Notes: generated by a model not told the origin, from the letters alone. Numbered from the stretch's first letter, positions 8,761 to 17,378 are shown. The stretch: DNA of 64,000 bases from Paludisphaera mucosa (GCF_029589435.1 NZ_JARRAG010000003.1:1-64000), one strand, 5' to 3'. Made by a program: numbers and translations.

Positions 8761-11673
8761 TCATCGTTTCCCGAGCGAGGGGGAGACGGCCGGCCCGGGG
8801 GGCGACGCCGCCCGCTGCCAGCGTGCGAACTCGGGGCGGGCGCGGATCGGGTCGAGGTCCGGGTCCACGGCGACGAGGTCCCAGCCGAACCCGCCGCGGA
8901 GGGCGCGGGAGAGGAGTCCCAGGGCGGCCGCGGCGTCGCCGGGCTCCCGTCGCGACGTCTGGGCGTAGACGCCCGCGAGCTGGTACAGCGTCGCCGGCGA
9001 GGAGTCTCGCGAGAGGGCCCCCTCGGCGTCGGCGAGGGCCTCCTCGCGCCGCCCCAGGCGGGCCAGCAGGACGCCCCTCCCGCTCCGGGCCGGCACGTAG
9101 TCGGGGAACGCCTCCAGGGCCCGCCCCAGCAGCCGGATCGCCTCCTCGGCCCGCTCCGGCGTCCGGGAGAGGACGTGGGCCGAGTTCTGCAAGGCGGCGA
9201 GCGATCGGGGGTCCAGGCGGAGCGCCTGCCGGAAGTCCTCCAGCGCCCCGTCGGGGTCCGAGTCGGCCCGGGCCAGGCCGCGGGCGATCCAGCCCGGCTC
9301 GTCGGTCGGCCGGAAAGTCATCCCCAGCTCGCGGTCGCGCCTCGCCCCCTCGGCGTCGCCGGCGTCGCCGCGGATCCGGGCCCTCATGAAGACGGCCCGG
9401 GCCGGGCCGGCCCCGCGTTCGAGGGCGAGGTCGACGTCCCGGACCGCCTCGCCGTACCGGCCCAGTTGGTGCAGCGCCAGGGCGCGGTCCAGGAGGACGT
9501 CGGGCCGCCCGGGAGCCTGCCGGAGGGCCTCGTCGAAGTCGGCCAGGGCGCGGGCGGGCTCGCGGCGGCGGAGGTGGACGAGGCCGCGGTTGAAGTGCGG
9601 CCAGGGGTCGGCCGGGCGCAGGGCGATGCAGGCCTGGTAGCAGCCCAACGCGTCGACGTCCTGTCCGAGCCGATCGTGGCAGACGCCCCGGAGGGACCAG
9701 GGCCACCAGAGCCCCGGGTCGAGCCGCGTCGCCTCGCGGAGCGGCCCCAACGCCGCCTCGAACCGGCCGCGGACGGCGTGGTCGACGGCGGCCAGATAAT
9801 GGTCGCGGGCCGTGAGCGGCGGCGCCGCGGCCGCTCGGGCCGCGAAGGCCCGGGCCTCCCCGGCGCGGCCGAGCCGGGCGAGCAGCTCGGCCCGCTGCGA
9901 CCAGAGCGCCGCCGGGACGCCGCCGTCCGGGTGGCAGGCCTCGGCCTCGCGGTTCCAGGCCAGCGCCCGGCGGACCTCGGCCTCGGCCCGTTCGTCGTCG
10001 CCGCGCTCGGCCGCCTCCAGCCAGGTCGCCTGCGCCAGCAGCCAGAAGGCCTCGCCCCGATCCTGCGTCCATCGTCCCCGCGCGTCGAGGTCGAGGTAGG
10101 AGCCCGGGTCCGCGACGTCCCGCGACGGGCCCCCTCCGCCCGGGCCGAGCCCCAGCGCCCGACGGCACGCGTCGATCCCCTCGCGTCGGCGCGAGGCGTC
10201 GACGCCGGACGAGTTCAGGGCCGACCGCGCCTCGTCGAAGTCCCGGGCGAACCGCGCCCGCGCCTCGCGAGCCCGCTCCCGCATCCCCGCCCGGTGCGCC
10301 CCCAACCCCAGGCCGCCGGCCAGGGCCACCGCCAACGTCACGGCGAGGGCCGCCAGAGTGCCCGGCGAGGTCAGCCGAGGATGGCGGCGCGCCCATTTGC
10401 CCAGCCGCTCCCGGGGCGACGCGTCGGCGGCGTACCGCAGCGGGCGGTGCTCGATCTGCCGGCGGAGGTCCTCGCGCAGCTCCCCGGCCGTCTGGTAGCG
10501 GCGGTCGGGATCCGGCTCCAGGCAGTGGCGCACGATCGACGCCACGGCCGGCGAGACGGCGTGGTTCCAGGGCCGAGGGTCCGGCGGCGGGCCCGTCCGA
10601 TCCTCGATCATGCGGGCGACCAGCTCGGGGGCCGGCATCCCCGCCCGCCCGGCGAAGGGGGGCCGGCCGGTCAGCAGCTCGTAGAGGATCACGCCGAGCG
10701 AATAGAGGTCGCTGCGCGCGTCCACCCGGCGGTCGGCCCCGCGGAAGGCGTCGAGGTGCTCCGGGCTCATGTACGGGAGCGTCCCCCCGACGGCCCGGGG
10801 ACGTCCCGTCGTCGACTCGTCCTGCGAGAGGTTGAAGTCCAGCAGCAGCGGCTGCCCCTCGTCGGTGATCAGGACGTTCGCGGGCTTCAGGTCGCGGTGC
10901 AGGATCCCTCGCTCGTGGGCGTGGCCCAGGCCGTCGGCCAGGCAGGAGAGGATCCATAGGGCCGCTTCGATGTAGCTCATGCCTTCCAGCATCCGGCGGG
11001 TGACCTGGGCCATGCCGCTCGCCGCCCGCTCCTGGGGCGGCCGGGGGGGCGGGGCCGCGGCCCCCTCCGACGCGGGCCCGGCCTCGCGCGACGTCGCCTC
11101 GGCCGCTTCGAATCGGGCCCGGCTCCGCGCCTGCAAGGTCTCCAGCAGGTCCCTCCCCGAGCCCGGCGGCTCGTCGCGCCCGGCGACGTCGGCGAGCACG
11201 TCGGCGAGCGTCGTCGGCCCGAGGTAGGGCATGCAGAACGCCTGGAGCCGCTCGGACCGGTGGACCGAGTAGATCGGCACGACGTGCGTGTGCTGGAGCC
11301 GGGCCAGGGTCCAGGTCTCGCCCTCCAGCGCGCAGGCGACCTTCAGGACGACCGGCCGGTCGGCCAGCTCCCCCTGGTTCGCCAGGAAGACCCGCGCGAA
11401 GCTGCCCCGGCCCAGCTCGGCGACCAGCCGGAAGCCCAGGAACGCCTCGCCCGCCTCCGGCATCCGGACCGGCCCGGCGATCCGGCGGTGCGGCCCGCTC
11501 CCGGCTCGTTGCGGGGGATCGGCCTGCGATCCGATCCACGAGGCCGTCTCCGTCGGCGTCCGGCGCATCGCCGGCGTGCGACGTCGCGGCCGGTCGCGCG
11601 TCGACGGCGGCGGGATCGGGCCTGCATCGCGAGCCACGCCCTCGAAGCCCGCCGGCCAACTGGGGATGTCCAT
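8761..11673 (-). CDS. Ser/Thr protein kinase with transmembrane segment and C-terminal TPR repeats
   Basis: 970 residues. After a basic, low-complexity leader, the kinase domain begins at about residue 78 with a glycine loop ELGRGSFARVF and the lysine in PVVLKVAC. The catalytic loop reads LHRDLKPANVLI. The metal-binding motif is DFN (LLLDFNLSQD) in place of DFG, a variant common in planctomycete kinases. Then come GGTLPYMSPEHL and the DLYSLGVILYELLTGRPPF stretch. A long Ala/Pro-rich insert lies at about 155-220, before the catalytic loop. A membrane segment is at about 430-455 (LAALAVTLAVALAGGLGLG). The rest is TPR-like, with repeats such as DPWPHFNRGLVHLRRREPARALADFDEAL and DVLLDRALALHQLGRYGEAV. 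The kinase probably faces the cytoplasm with the TPR part across the membrane. It is the first gene of the operon with the HD-GYP and GGEEF genes. Confidence 0.93.
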   Translation of the reverse strand: MDIPSWPAGFEGVARDAGPIPPPSTRDRPRRRTPAMRRTPTETASWIGSQADPPQRAGSGPHRRIAGPVRMPEAGEAFLGFRLVAELGRGSFARVFLANQGELADRPVVLKVACALEGETWTLARLQHTHVVPIYSVHRSERLQAFCMPYLGPTTLADVLADVAGRDEPPGSGRDLLETLQARSRARFEAAEATSREAGPASEGAAAPPPRPPQERAASGMAQVTRRMLEGMSYIEAALWILSCLADGLGHAHERGILHRDLKPANVLITDEGQPLLLDFNLSQDESTTGRPRAVGGTLPYMSPEHLDAFRGADRRVDARSDLYSLGVILYELLTGRPPFAGRAGMPAPELVARMIEDRTGPPPDPRPWNHAVSPAVASIVRHCLEPDPDRRYQTAGELREDLRRQIEHRPLRYAADASPRERLGKWARRHPRLTSPGTLAALAVTLAVALAGGLGLGAHRAGMRERAREARARFARDFDEARSALNSSGVDASRRREGIDACRRALGLGPGGGGPSRDVADPGSYLDLDARGRWTQDRGEAFWLLAQATWLEAAERGDDERAEAEVRRALAWNREAEACHPDGGVPAALWSQRAELLARLGRAGEARAFAARAAAAPPLTARDHYLAAVDHAVRGRFEAALGPLREATRLDPGLWWPWSLRGVCHDRLGQDVDALGCYQACIALRPADPWPHFNRGLVHLRRREPARALADFDEALRQAPGRPDVLLDRALALHQLGRYGEAVRDVDLALERGAGPARAVFMRARIRGDAGDAEGARRDRELGMTFRPTDEPGWIARGLARADSDPDGALEDFRQALRLDPRSLAALQNSAHVLSRTPERAEEAIRLLGRALEAFPDYVPARSGRGVLLARLGRREEALADAEGALSRDSSPATLYQLAGVYAQTSRREPGDAAAALGLLSRALRGGFGWDLVAVDPDLDPIRARPEFARWQRAASPPGPAVSPSLGKR

Positions 11674-11905
11674 GTCCGGCTCCGGAGAGGGCCCATCGAC
11701 TCGGCGGCCGCCGCACCGTCGTCGTGCGGCTCGTCATCGCATCCCGCCTCTCCCGGCGCGGTCGAGTGCGTATGTTCTTAGGATCCCTCTATCAGGAAGT
11801 CTTAGCTCACGGACGAAGCCGCCCCCCGTCCCAGTGCCGGGAAACGCGCCCGGCGAGGTCGCCGATGCACGTCGTGGCCTCCGCGAAACAGGGGTGGCGG
11901 AGATC

Positions 11906-12858
11906 CTACATTCCACCCCCGGGCGACGGCCCCCCGGCCCGGGCCGGGGGCTTCTCCGGCCCTCCGGGCGGCGGCGGCGACCATCTCGACAGGACGCCGT
12001 CCGGGTCGCCCTCGCAGGCCAGCCCTCGACCGGGCTCGTCGACGCAGGCCGACGGGTGATGGAGCACGTCGCGTTCGTAGCCCATCGCGCGATTCGTCGA
12101 CCCGTTGGGCGTGAGGCTGCTCATGTACGAGTTGCATCCCGGATAGCTCAGCCAGGCCGCCCCCCGCATGTCGGAGGCCCGCCCTTGGAGCAGCTCCGAG
12201 ACGAACGCGGCGTCGTCCAGTCCGTCCCGCACCGCCGCGAACCGGACGTCGCCGGCCTGGCCGAAGGGGACGGCCGCCAGTCGTACAGGCCGTCCCCGCG
12301 GAGGCCGGCCAGCTGGCCGTAGATGTCGTCGCCCCAGTTGACGCCGTAGTTCCCCCGCGCCTGCTCGGCCGCCGCCTCCCGGGCCCCCGGCAGCACGGCC
12401 GGCGCGACGAACGTCCGAGGGGCGTCGCCCGGGCATTGGTAAACGCCGAGCGAGGTCGACGTCACGGTCGAGTTGAGCGTCAGGCCCAGCCCCCGTCGGC
12501 CGATCGAGCCGACGTCGTAGTTGTAGGCGTCGGCGAGGGGGCCCTGTTCCAGTTAGGGCGGCAGGAGCACGGTCCAGGGCGTCGCCTGATCCTCAGGCCG
12601 CCCGGTGTCCGCGACGAGGGGCGTGCCCGGCGGGGCGCCGAGCACCACGATGCGCCCGGGCACGATCACGTCGTTGGCAGCGTGATAGCCGTGGACGGCC
12701 AGGCCGACCTGCCTCAGGTCGTTGGCGCATCGGGCCCGACGGGCGGCTTCGCGGGCCGCCTGGACGGCCGGCGGGATCAGGGCCAAGAGGATCGCGACGA
12801 TGAATACGACGACCAGCAGCTCGACGAGGGTGAACGCGCGCCGCCACTTCGCCCGCAT
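11906..12858 (-). pseudogene. decayed DUF1559 prepilin-like protein gene
   Basis: The 5' end is intact. [44 protein letters not shown] is cut here into its landmarks: the FTLVELLVV prepilin cleavage/methylation motif, then [12 protein letters not shown], diagnostic of DUF1559. An in-frame TAA at 12553-12555 interrupts the usual LLP-x-LEQGPL phrase (reads LLPP, stop, LEQGPLADAYN). The same frame continues through LGVYQCPGD and GDGLYDWRP. Near 12268-12280 the homology moves to another frame (AVPFGQAGDVRFAAVRDGLDDAAFVSELLQG, MSSLTPNGSTNRAMG), ending at 11906. So one nonsense change and one frameshift are visible, and the expected C-terminal 'HPGGVNV' phrase is not found. The functional family forms surface pseudopilin-like proteins in planctomycetes. 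This copy is probably dead, unless sequencing error explains both lesions. Confidence 0.85.
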
Positions 12859-13294
12859 GGTTGTATCCCATGGGTTCGGCGATCATTCGGCTCCTGGAGG
12901 CGCGAGACGCGGGGGAGGTTCTCGTCATCGTATTTCCGGCGTCCGCGGAGTGCGAGCGCGTCCTGAGCCGGGGGCGAAAGGAGTCGCCGACTCGGCCCTC
13001 GCGCCGGGGCCCGATAATGGGCGTAATGTTTGCAGACGTTGAAATGCGTCGATTGTTTCGACCTTCGATCCGCCCCTCGGGCGGCCCGCCTAGGCCGTTC
13101 ATCGCCAAAGCGGGCGGCGAGGAGATCAATCTCCCTGAATGAGGGAGCCTTTGATCGCCGGCAGCGTCGACCCATTGCTCCGACGGGCGGATTCGATTTG
13201 ACGAGGGAAACGTAATGGCCGCCCCCGGCCGCGTCGCATGGTCCGCGCCTTCTGACCCGCCGCGGCGACGTCCGATAATGGGGGTTGCGTCGCC
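12859..13294. other. intergenic stretch with two copies of the dispersed TCCGATAAT motif
   Basis: No credible gene. Copies of the short motif lie at 13010-13029 and 13271-13290, both in the + orientation. The first is the start of a roughly 100-base segment resembling 19378-19480 (see findings). The second is just beyond the stop of the LuxR-type gene. Confidence 0.55.
13010..13029 (+). repeat. dispersed motif copy (CCCGATAATGGGCGTAATGT)
   Basis: It matches the copy at 19378 at most positions, and similarity continues for about 100 bases. Confidence 0.6.
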
Positions 13295-14113
13295 TTAATC
13301 CATCGATCCTCCGGGGGCGTCGCCGCCGGGGAGGGGAGGGCGGCGGATGAACCGGGCGAGGAGCTCGGCCCGGCTCTCGACGCCGTAGCGGCGATATAAG
13401 GCGGTCACGTACTGATGGACGGTCGGGCGGCTCAGGCCCAACCGCGCGGCCACCTGCCGCTCGCCGTCCCCCTCCAGCAGGCAGGACAGCGTCTGCCGCA
13501 GGCGCGGCGGCAGCCGGGTCGGGCTGAGCGGGTCGTCCGGCGACGTCAGCGTCGGGCCGATCAGCCGGCCCAGCTCGGCGTGGAAGAGCCGGAGCAACGC
13601 CATCTGCCGGCCCGAGAAGTCGCGGTCGCCGGCGTCCCGGTGCAGCCCGACCAGGTCCACCCGGCCGCCGGGCAGCTCCCACACGGACACGGCGCAGTCG
13701 TCGATCCCGACGGGCTCGTGGTACTCGACGTACATCCGGCAGCGATACCAGGCGTCGTCGGCGACGTCCTGCCGGCGGGTCCGGACGAGGTGGGGTTCCG
13801 GGTCGGCCGCCTTCAGCGCCGCGAACAGGACGTCGTCGTCCGGGGCGGCCTGCCGGCAGAACGGGTCGAAGTAGCGGTCGTGCTCGTCCCGGGTCATCCC
13901 GACCTGGATGAAGTCGACCGGGACGATCGGGCCGGCCGGCCGCCGCCACCGGCACTCCATGCCCGAGACGATCCGGGCCCCGAGCAGCCTGGAGATGCCC
14001 AGGCAGGCGTGCCGCCTCCACTCCCCCGGATCATGCCCGAGGTCCCGGCACTCGCCGACCACCCGGAGGGCGCGTCGCACTTCGCCCAGCCGCGGGAGGG
14101 CCGATTCGCCCAT
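13295..14113 (-). CDS. LuxR-family transcriptional regulator (GerE-type C-terminal HTH)
   Basis: 272 residues. The C-terminal helix-turn-helix is plain at about residues 200-258: LPPRLRQTLSCLLEGDGERQVAARLGLSRPTVHQYVTALYRRYGVESRAELL. It matches the LuxR/GerE pattern with the closing 'YGVxSRAELLA' phrase. The N-terminal 190 residues have no receiver aspartate pattern and resemble a PAS/GAF-like or unclassified sensor region (RMYVEYHEPVGIDDCAVSVWELPGGRVDLVGLHRDAG). A family of planctomycete regulators has this arrangement. The gene is divergent from the PEP-CTERM pair, 104 bases apart, so it could regulate that locus; this is inferred from position only. The start ATG at 14113 is the first in the frame and gives MGESALPRLGEVRRALR. 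Confidence 0.85.
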   Translation of the reverse strand: MGESALPRLGEVRRALRVVGECRDLGHDPGEWRRHACLGISRLLGARIVSGMECRWRRPAGPIVPVDFIQVGMTRDEHDRYFDPFCRQAAPDDDVLFAALKAADPEPHLVRTRRQDVADDAWYRCRMYVEYHEPVGIDDCAVSVWELPGGRVDLVGLHRDAGDRDFSGRQMALLRLFHAELGRLIGPTLTSPDDPLSPTRLPPRLRQTLSCLLEGDGERQVAARLGLSRPTVHQYVTALYRRYGVESRAELLARFIRRPPLPGGDAPGGSMD

Positions 14114-14217
14114 GGGCGCATCCTCTGTTTAGATGAATTGTGAAGGAAGGTGCCGAGAGTATAGACGTGGATGGTCGAGGCAGCCAGCCACCACCATTCG
14201 AACTCGGAGATCGTGTC

Positions 14218-15804
14218 ATGCCGTCGCCCGCATCCCCGCCACGCCGGATGATCCCGCTCGCCGCACTCCTCGCGGCCGTCCTCGCCCCGGCCCCGGCCGC
14301 CGCGGATCATCTCATCACCTTCACCGGCGCCTTCGACGACTCCGACTACTCCTCGTCGCGGTGGGACGGCGCCGACCAATTCGAGGACGACCTGCCGCCG
14401 CTGTTCGACCTGACCCGACTGGGGGGTGGGTCGTTCCGGGCGACGTTCCGCGTCCCCGAGGTCCCGCCGGTGGACGAGTATTCCGGCGTCGCGAACTTCG
14501 AGTACCACCCGCCCGCCCCGCTCGCGCTGGTCCTGCTCGACGCGGCGGGGGGCGTGGTCCACCGGCTCGGCGGCGGGCTGTACGAGCTGGACGTGGAGAA
14601 CTTCCGAAGGCAGGGCCGGCCGGGCAGCCCGCCTCAGCGGGCGAACGACGTATCCTTCTACGCCGTCCCGGACGGGCTCGCCGGGCTGGACGCCCCGCCC
14701 GAGCTCTACGGGCCGAACCGGCTCGCCTTCGGCGAAATCGCGGCGACTTTCGCGGACGGCTCCCGCCCCCTGGGAGACGTGTCGATCCCGCTGGACGGGG
14801 CGACCTACCTCGACTTCGACGGGCGGGAGTTGAGGGTCTACCTCGCCGTGGCCAACGGCGACCCGAGCGGGGACGGCCCGAACCTCTACGTCTATACCCA
14901 GTTGGTCTACCAGATCACCGGTGCGTCGGTCGCCCCGGCGGCGGTCCCGGAACCGTCGGGCGCCGGGCTGATGTCGGCCGGCGCGGCCGGGCTGGCGTGG
15001 TACGCCCGGCGTCGGCGGGGCCGGGCCGCCCGAGCCCGGACCGAGGCGTCCGTCGTCGACCGACCCGCTCGCCCGATGCATCCCCCGACCGACCCGGCCG
15101 GAGGAAGGACCATGAACCCGCCCGCCTCGAGCCTGCTCCGCCTAGGCCTCGCGATCGCGGCGATCGCGCTGGCCTCGTCCCTCTCCCCGCCCGCGCGCGC
15201 CGCCCTCATCCTGGAGCCGGTGTTCAACCGGGTCGCCGGCTTCGGCGGGGCCGACGACAACTTCCCGCTCTACGACCCGGGCTACCTGATCGGCGGCGTC
15301 GCCTACTTCACCGCCGACGAGCCGGGGGAGATCGTCACCTACGCGTCGGGCGACCCGCGGGATCCGTTCCTCGACGAGTTCCACGTCTGGAACAACACCG
15401 GGTACGCCATCACCGGGTTCACCCTCCGGCTGATCGGCACGGCCGCCGTCACGGATGATCCGGGCGCCGTCGTCCGCGGACCGGTCGACGCGATCTGGGG
15501 CGACGCGGACGGCGACGGCCTGGTCGGCTCGTCGGACATCTTCAGCAGCATCACCGTCTCGGCCGACGGCAAGGAGATCCGCTTCGAAGGGGGGCTCATC
15601 CCGGTCGGCGGACGATTCACGGACGTCCACCTGGCCGTCAGCGACGCCCCGCCCGACTTCGCGGGCATCGATTCCTCCTTCACCGGCGTCCGCACGGTCC
15701 CCGAGCCGTCCGGTTCGATGCTCTCGGCGATGGGCCTGGTCGCGTCGGCCCTCGGCGGCGTGTGGCGCGGTCGGGCCGCCCGAGCCGGGACTCGGCGGAC
15801 GTAA
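14218..15804 (+). CDS. two PEP-CTERM exported proteins fused in one reading frame (no stop after the first)
   Basis: ATG 14218 follows CGGAGA and opens MPSPASPPRRMIPLAALLAAVLAPAPAAA, a signal peptide. The first unit, about 270 residues, ends in a PEP-CTERM tail: VPEPSG, a hydrophobic stretch (LMSAGAAGLAWYA) and RRRRGR. No stop codon follows. The frame runs through about 30 residues of linker straight into the second unit, which has its own ribosome site and signal peptide at 15112. PEP-CTERM tails direct sorting and cleavage at the cell envelope by exosortase. Either the first gene has lost its stop, or a tandem precursor is made and cut. The first unit's body (LITFTGAFDDSDYSSSRWDG) looks like a typical beta-rich exported planctomycete protein of unknown role. 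No pathway assignment is possible. Confidence 0.75.
   Translation: MPSPASPPRRMIPLAALLAAVLAPAPAAADHLITFTGAFDDSDYSSSRWDGADQFEDDLPPLFDLTRLGGGSFRATFRVPEVPPVDEYSGVANFEYHPPAPLALVLLDAAGGVVHRLGGGLYELDVENFRRQGRPGSPPQRANDVSFYAVPDGLAGLDAPPELYGPNRLAFGEIAATFADGSRPLGDVSIPLDGATYLDFDGRELRVYLAVANGDPSGDGPNLYVYTQLVYQITGASVAPAAVPEPSGAGLMSAGAAGLAWYARRRRGRAARARTEASVVDRPARPMHPPTDPAGGRTMNPPASSLLRLGLAIAAIALASSLSPPARAALILEPVFNRVAGFGGADDNFPLYDPGYLIGGVAYFTADEPGEIVTYASGDPRDPFLDEFHVWNNTGYAITGFTLRLIGTAAVTDDPGAVVRGPVDAIWGDADGDGLVGSSDIFSSITVSADGKEIRFEGGLIPVGGRFTDVHLAVSDAPPDFAGIDSSFTGVRTVPEPSGSMLSAMGLVASALGGVWRGRAARAGTRRT
15112..15804 (+). CDS. PEP-CTERM exported protein, second unit with its own start
   Basis: This is the independent reading of the downstream half of the fused frame. 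ATG 15112 is preceded by GGAGGAAGG at ideal spacing and opens a signal peptide (LGLAIAAIALASSLSPPARA). The 230-residue product carries an EF-hand/dockerin-like acidic loop DADGDGLVGSSD at about residues 130-141. It ends in a PEP-CTERM tail (VPEPSGSMLSAMGLVASALGG, then WRGRAARAG). It is probably an exported, exosortase-processed envelope protein of unknown function. The strong ribosome site supports separate translation even though no stop separates it from the upstream unit. Confidence 0.75.
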   Translation: MNPPASSLLRLGLAIAAIALASSLSPPARAALILEPVFNRVAGFGGADDNFPLYDPGYLIGGVAYFTADEPGEIVTYASGDPRDPFLDEFHVWNNTGYAITGFTLRLIGTAAVTDDPGAVVRGPVDAIWGDADGDGLVGSSDIFSSITVSADGKEIRFEGGLIPVGGRFTDVHLAVSDAPPDFAGIDSSFTGVRTVPEPSGSMLSAMGLVASALGGVWRGRAARAGTRRT

Positions 15805-16193
15805 GGGGCGGAAGATCGTCGGGAGGAACTTGACGGAGGCTCATCGACGACGTCCGATCGACTGACGGATGCGTCGATCGGGAGCGTTCGAACGTCGGCG
15901 CTTCTCCACGCCCCCGCCTGCGGCCCCTCCATCATCCCCCTGAACGCCGGTCCCGGCGAGGGTCCTCGTTTTTCGCTCCGTCGCCGTCGGATCTCCGACG
16001 ACGCGGCCGGAGTTCGAATCCTCGCCCATGGCCGGAAGGTCGATCCGAGCATCCGACCACGGCGGCTTCGCACCGGGCGCGACCCCTGGAAAGCGAGGGT
16101 CGAAGAGGCCCTCGGAGGGGAGTCCGAGCGATCGGAATCGTGCGTCCGATAATAGATCGCTTATGTCGAGAGCGGTCGCTGGGAGGACGAAGC
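15805..16193. other. intergenic stretch of about 390 bases
   Basis: No supported gene. Its 3' end holds a dispersed-motif copy at 16145-16167 and the ribosome site of the next gene. The rest shows nothing recognisable. Confidence 0.45.
16145..16167 (+). repeat. dispersed motif copy (TCCGATAAT then TTATGT)
   Basis: ATAA and TTAT halves are separated by short spacers, a weak hairpin, 27 bases upstream of the gene at 16194. Confidence 0.6.
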
Positions 16194-16577
16194 GTGGGGC
16201 CAAGGCCGCGATTCAGCTTGCGATCGATGATGATCGTCGTGGCCGCCGTGGCGGTCTGGATGGGGCTGGTCGTCGGATGGCCGGAGCCGACGATCCTCGC
16301 CACGGTCATCCTGGGGGGCCCCGTGACGGGCGTGCTGGCCTGCGGGCGCGATCGCGACCTCCGCGTCGCGGGGATCATCGCGGGCGGCGTCGTCGGCTTC
16401 GTCTCCATCGCGGGCTTCCTGGGCTCGATCCTGGGCCGGGGCGGGCCCGCGTGGAAGCAAGCCGCATCCATATCGCTCGTCGCCTATTCTCTCGGGTTGA
16501 TCGCCGTCTACGGGGTCTTCGGAGCGATGCGGGGGGCCCGAGAAGCAAGCCGTCGGCGAGACGACGCCGAGCCTTGA
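16194..16577 (+). CDS. small membrane protein of the planctomycete 'RFSLRxxM' type
   Basis: 127 residues from GTG 16194, chosen because GGGAGGAC lies six bases upstream and the product then begins MGPRPRFSLRSMMIVVAAVAVW. That is the usual start of a large planctomycete family of small membrane proteins. Four hydrophobic segments are visible: IVVAAVAVWMGLVVGW, ATVILGGPVTGVLAC, VAGIIAGGVVGFVSIAGFLGSIL and SISLVAYSLGLIAVYGVFGAM. Its function is unknown. A dispersed hairpin motif lies 27 bases upstream of the start and another 30 bases after the stop. Confidence 0.75.
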   Translation: MGPRPRFSLRSMMIVVAAVAVWMGLVVGWPEPTILATVILGGPVTGVLACGRDRDLRVAGIIAGGVVGFVSIAGFLGSILGRGGPAWKQAASISLVAYSLGLIAVYGVFGAMRGAREASRRRDDAEP

Positions 16578-16606
16578 ATAATCTGGAATATCGTCGGTCC
16601 CTTGGG

Positions 16607-16627
16607 TCCGATAAGCGGTCTTTATGT
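16607..16627 (+). repeat. dispersed motif copy (TCCGATAAGC then TTATGT)
   Basis: It has the same layout as 16145-16167. Between the small membrane protein gene and the NTF2-like gene. Confidence 0.6.
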
Positions 16628-16731
16628 TTCGCCCGGTTTTTTGGGGTCTGAGGACGGCTCTGGACTCCGCACGTGTGGGCGGGGATGATTCGGGGTCCCA
16701 CGTCAAACCCCGCGAAAATAGAAAGGCAGCC

Positions 16732-17295
16732 ATGAAGACGACTGGCGCGACCCCCGCATTGCTTCTGACGCTTCTCGTGACGGCCCTCGCCCCGGCATCA
16801 GGCGTTGCGGCGCAGACGCCCAACGAGGGCTCGCCGCAGCCCGGGGCGAAGGGCCTTTCGAAGGACGACGACCAGGCCGTCCGCAAGGTGGTCGCGGGGT
16901 TCACGGAGGCGTGGAACGCCCACGACATGGAGGCCCTCGCCAAGCTCTTCCGCGATGATGCGGAGTGGGTCAACATCGTCGGCATGCACTGGCACGGCCG
17001 CGATGAAATCATGGCCGCTACCACCGCATTTCATCAGACCATCTTCAAGGACAACAGCCACCAACTGGATGCCGTCGAGACTCGGTACATCGCCCCCAGC
17101 GTGGCCGTCGTTGTGGCGACAGAGACGGCGGATAGCTTCACGACACCCGATGGCGAAGTCCGGCCCAAGGCCCGAGACCGGCTCACCTATGTGCTCGTGA
17201 AGGGGCCGGAGGGCTGGAAGATTGCCCACGGCCACAACGTCGTGGTGGACGAGGACGCCGCGAAGAACGACCCGGTCAAGAACCCCCGCAAGTAG
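16732..17295 (+). CDS. exported SnoaL/NTF2-like protein (SgcJ/EcaC or DUF4440 type)
   Basis: 187 residues. ATG 16732 opens a clear signal peptide (TPALLLTLLVTALAPASGVAAQ). The mature part is one NTF2-like cone domain: DDQAVRKVVAGFTEAWNAHDMEALAKLFRDDAEWVNIVG, then HWHGRDEIMAATTAFH, and a C-terminal strand LTYVLVKGPEGWKIAHGHN. This matches the SgcJ/EcaC family, whose members rarely have a proven reaction. The export signal suggests a periplasmic role. The gene stands alone; a dispersed motif copy lies about 105 bases upstream (16607-16627) and a CCGGAGATAA-type repeat about 85 bases downstream. The frame is open upstream of 16732, but that part reads as non-coding. Confidence 0.87.
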   Translation: MKTTGATPALLLTLLVTALAPASGVAAQTPNEGSPQPGAKGLSKDDDQAVRKVVAGFTEAWNAHDMEALAKLFRDDAEWVNIVGMHWHGRDEIMAATTAFHQTIFKDNSHQLDAVETRYIAPSVAVVVATETADSFTTPDGEVRPKARDRLTYVLVKGPEGWKIAHGHNVVVDEDAAKNDPVKNPRK

Positions 17296-17378
17296 GAGGA
17301 CACCTGACCGGCCCCCATCCCGACCGCCGCGAGCCCACCCATCGGCTTCGCTCGGAGAAGGCCTTTTGCTCCCGGTTC

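Noticed and set aside
7606-10959. Open frame of 1117 codons antisense to the HD-GYP and kinase genes
   Set aside because: Spans two genuine genes and has no recognisable motif.
8756-11737. Alternative 993-codon frame on the same strand as the kinase
   Set aside because: Arg/Pro/Gly-rich out-of-frame reading; the other frame carries all kinase motifs.
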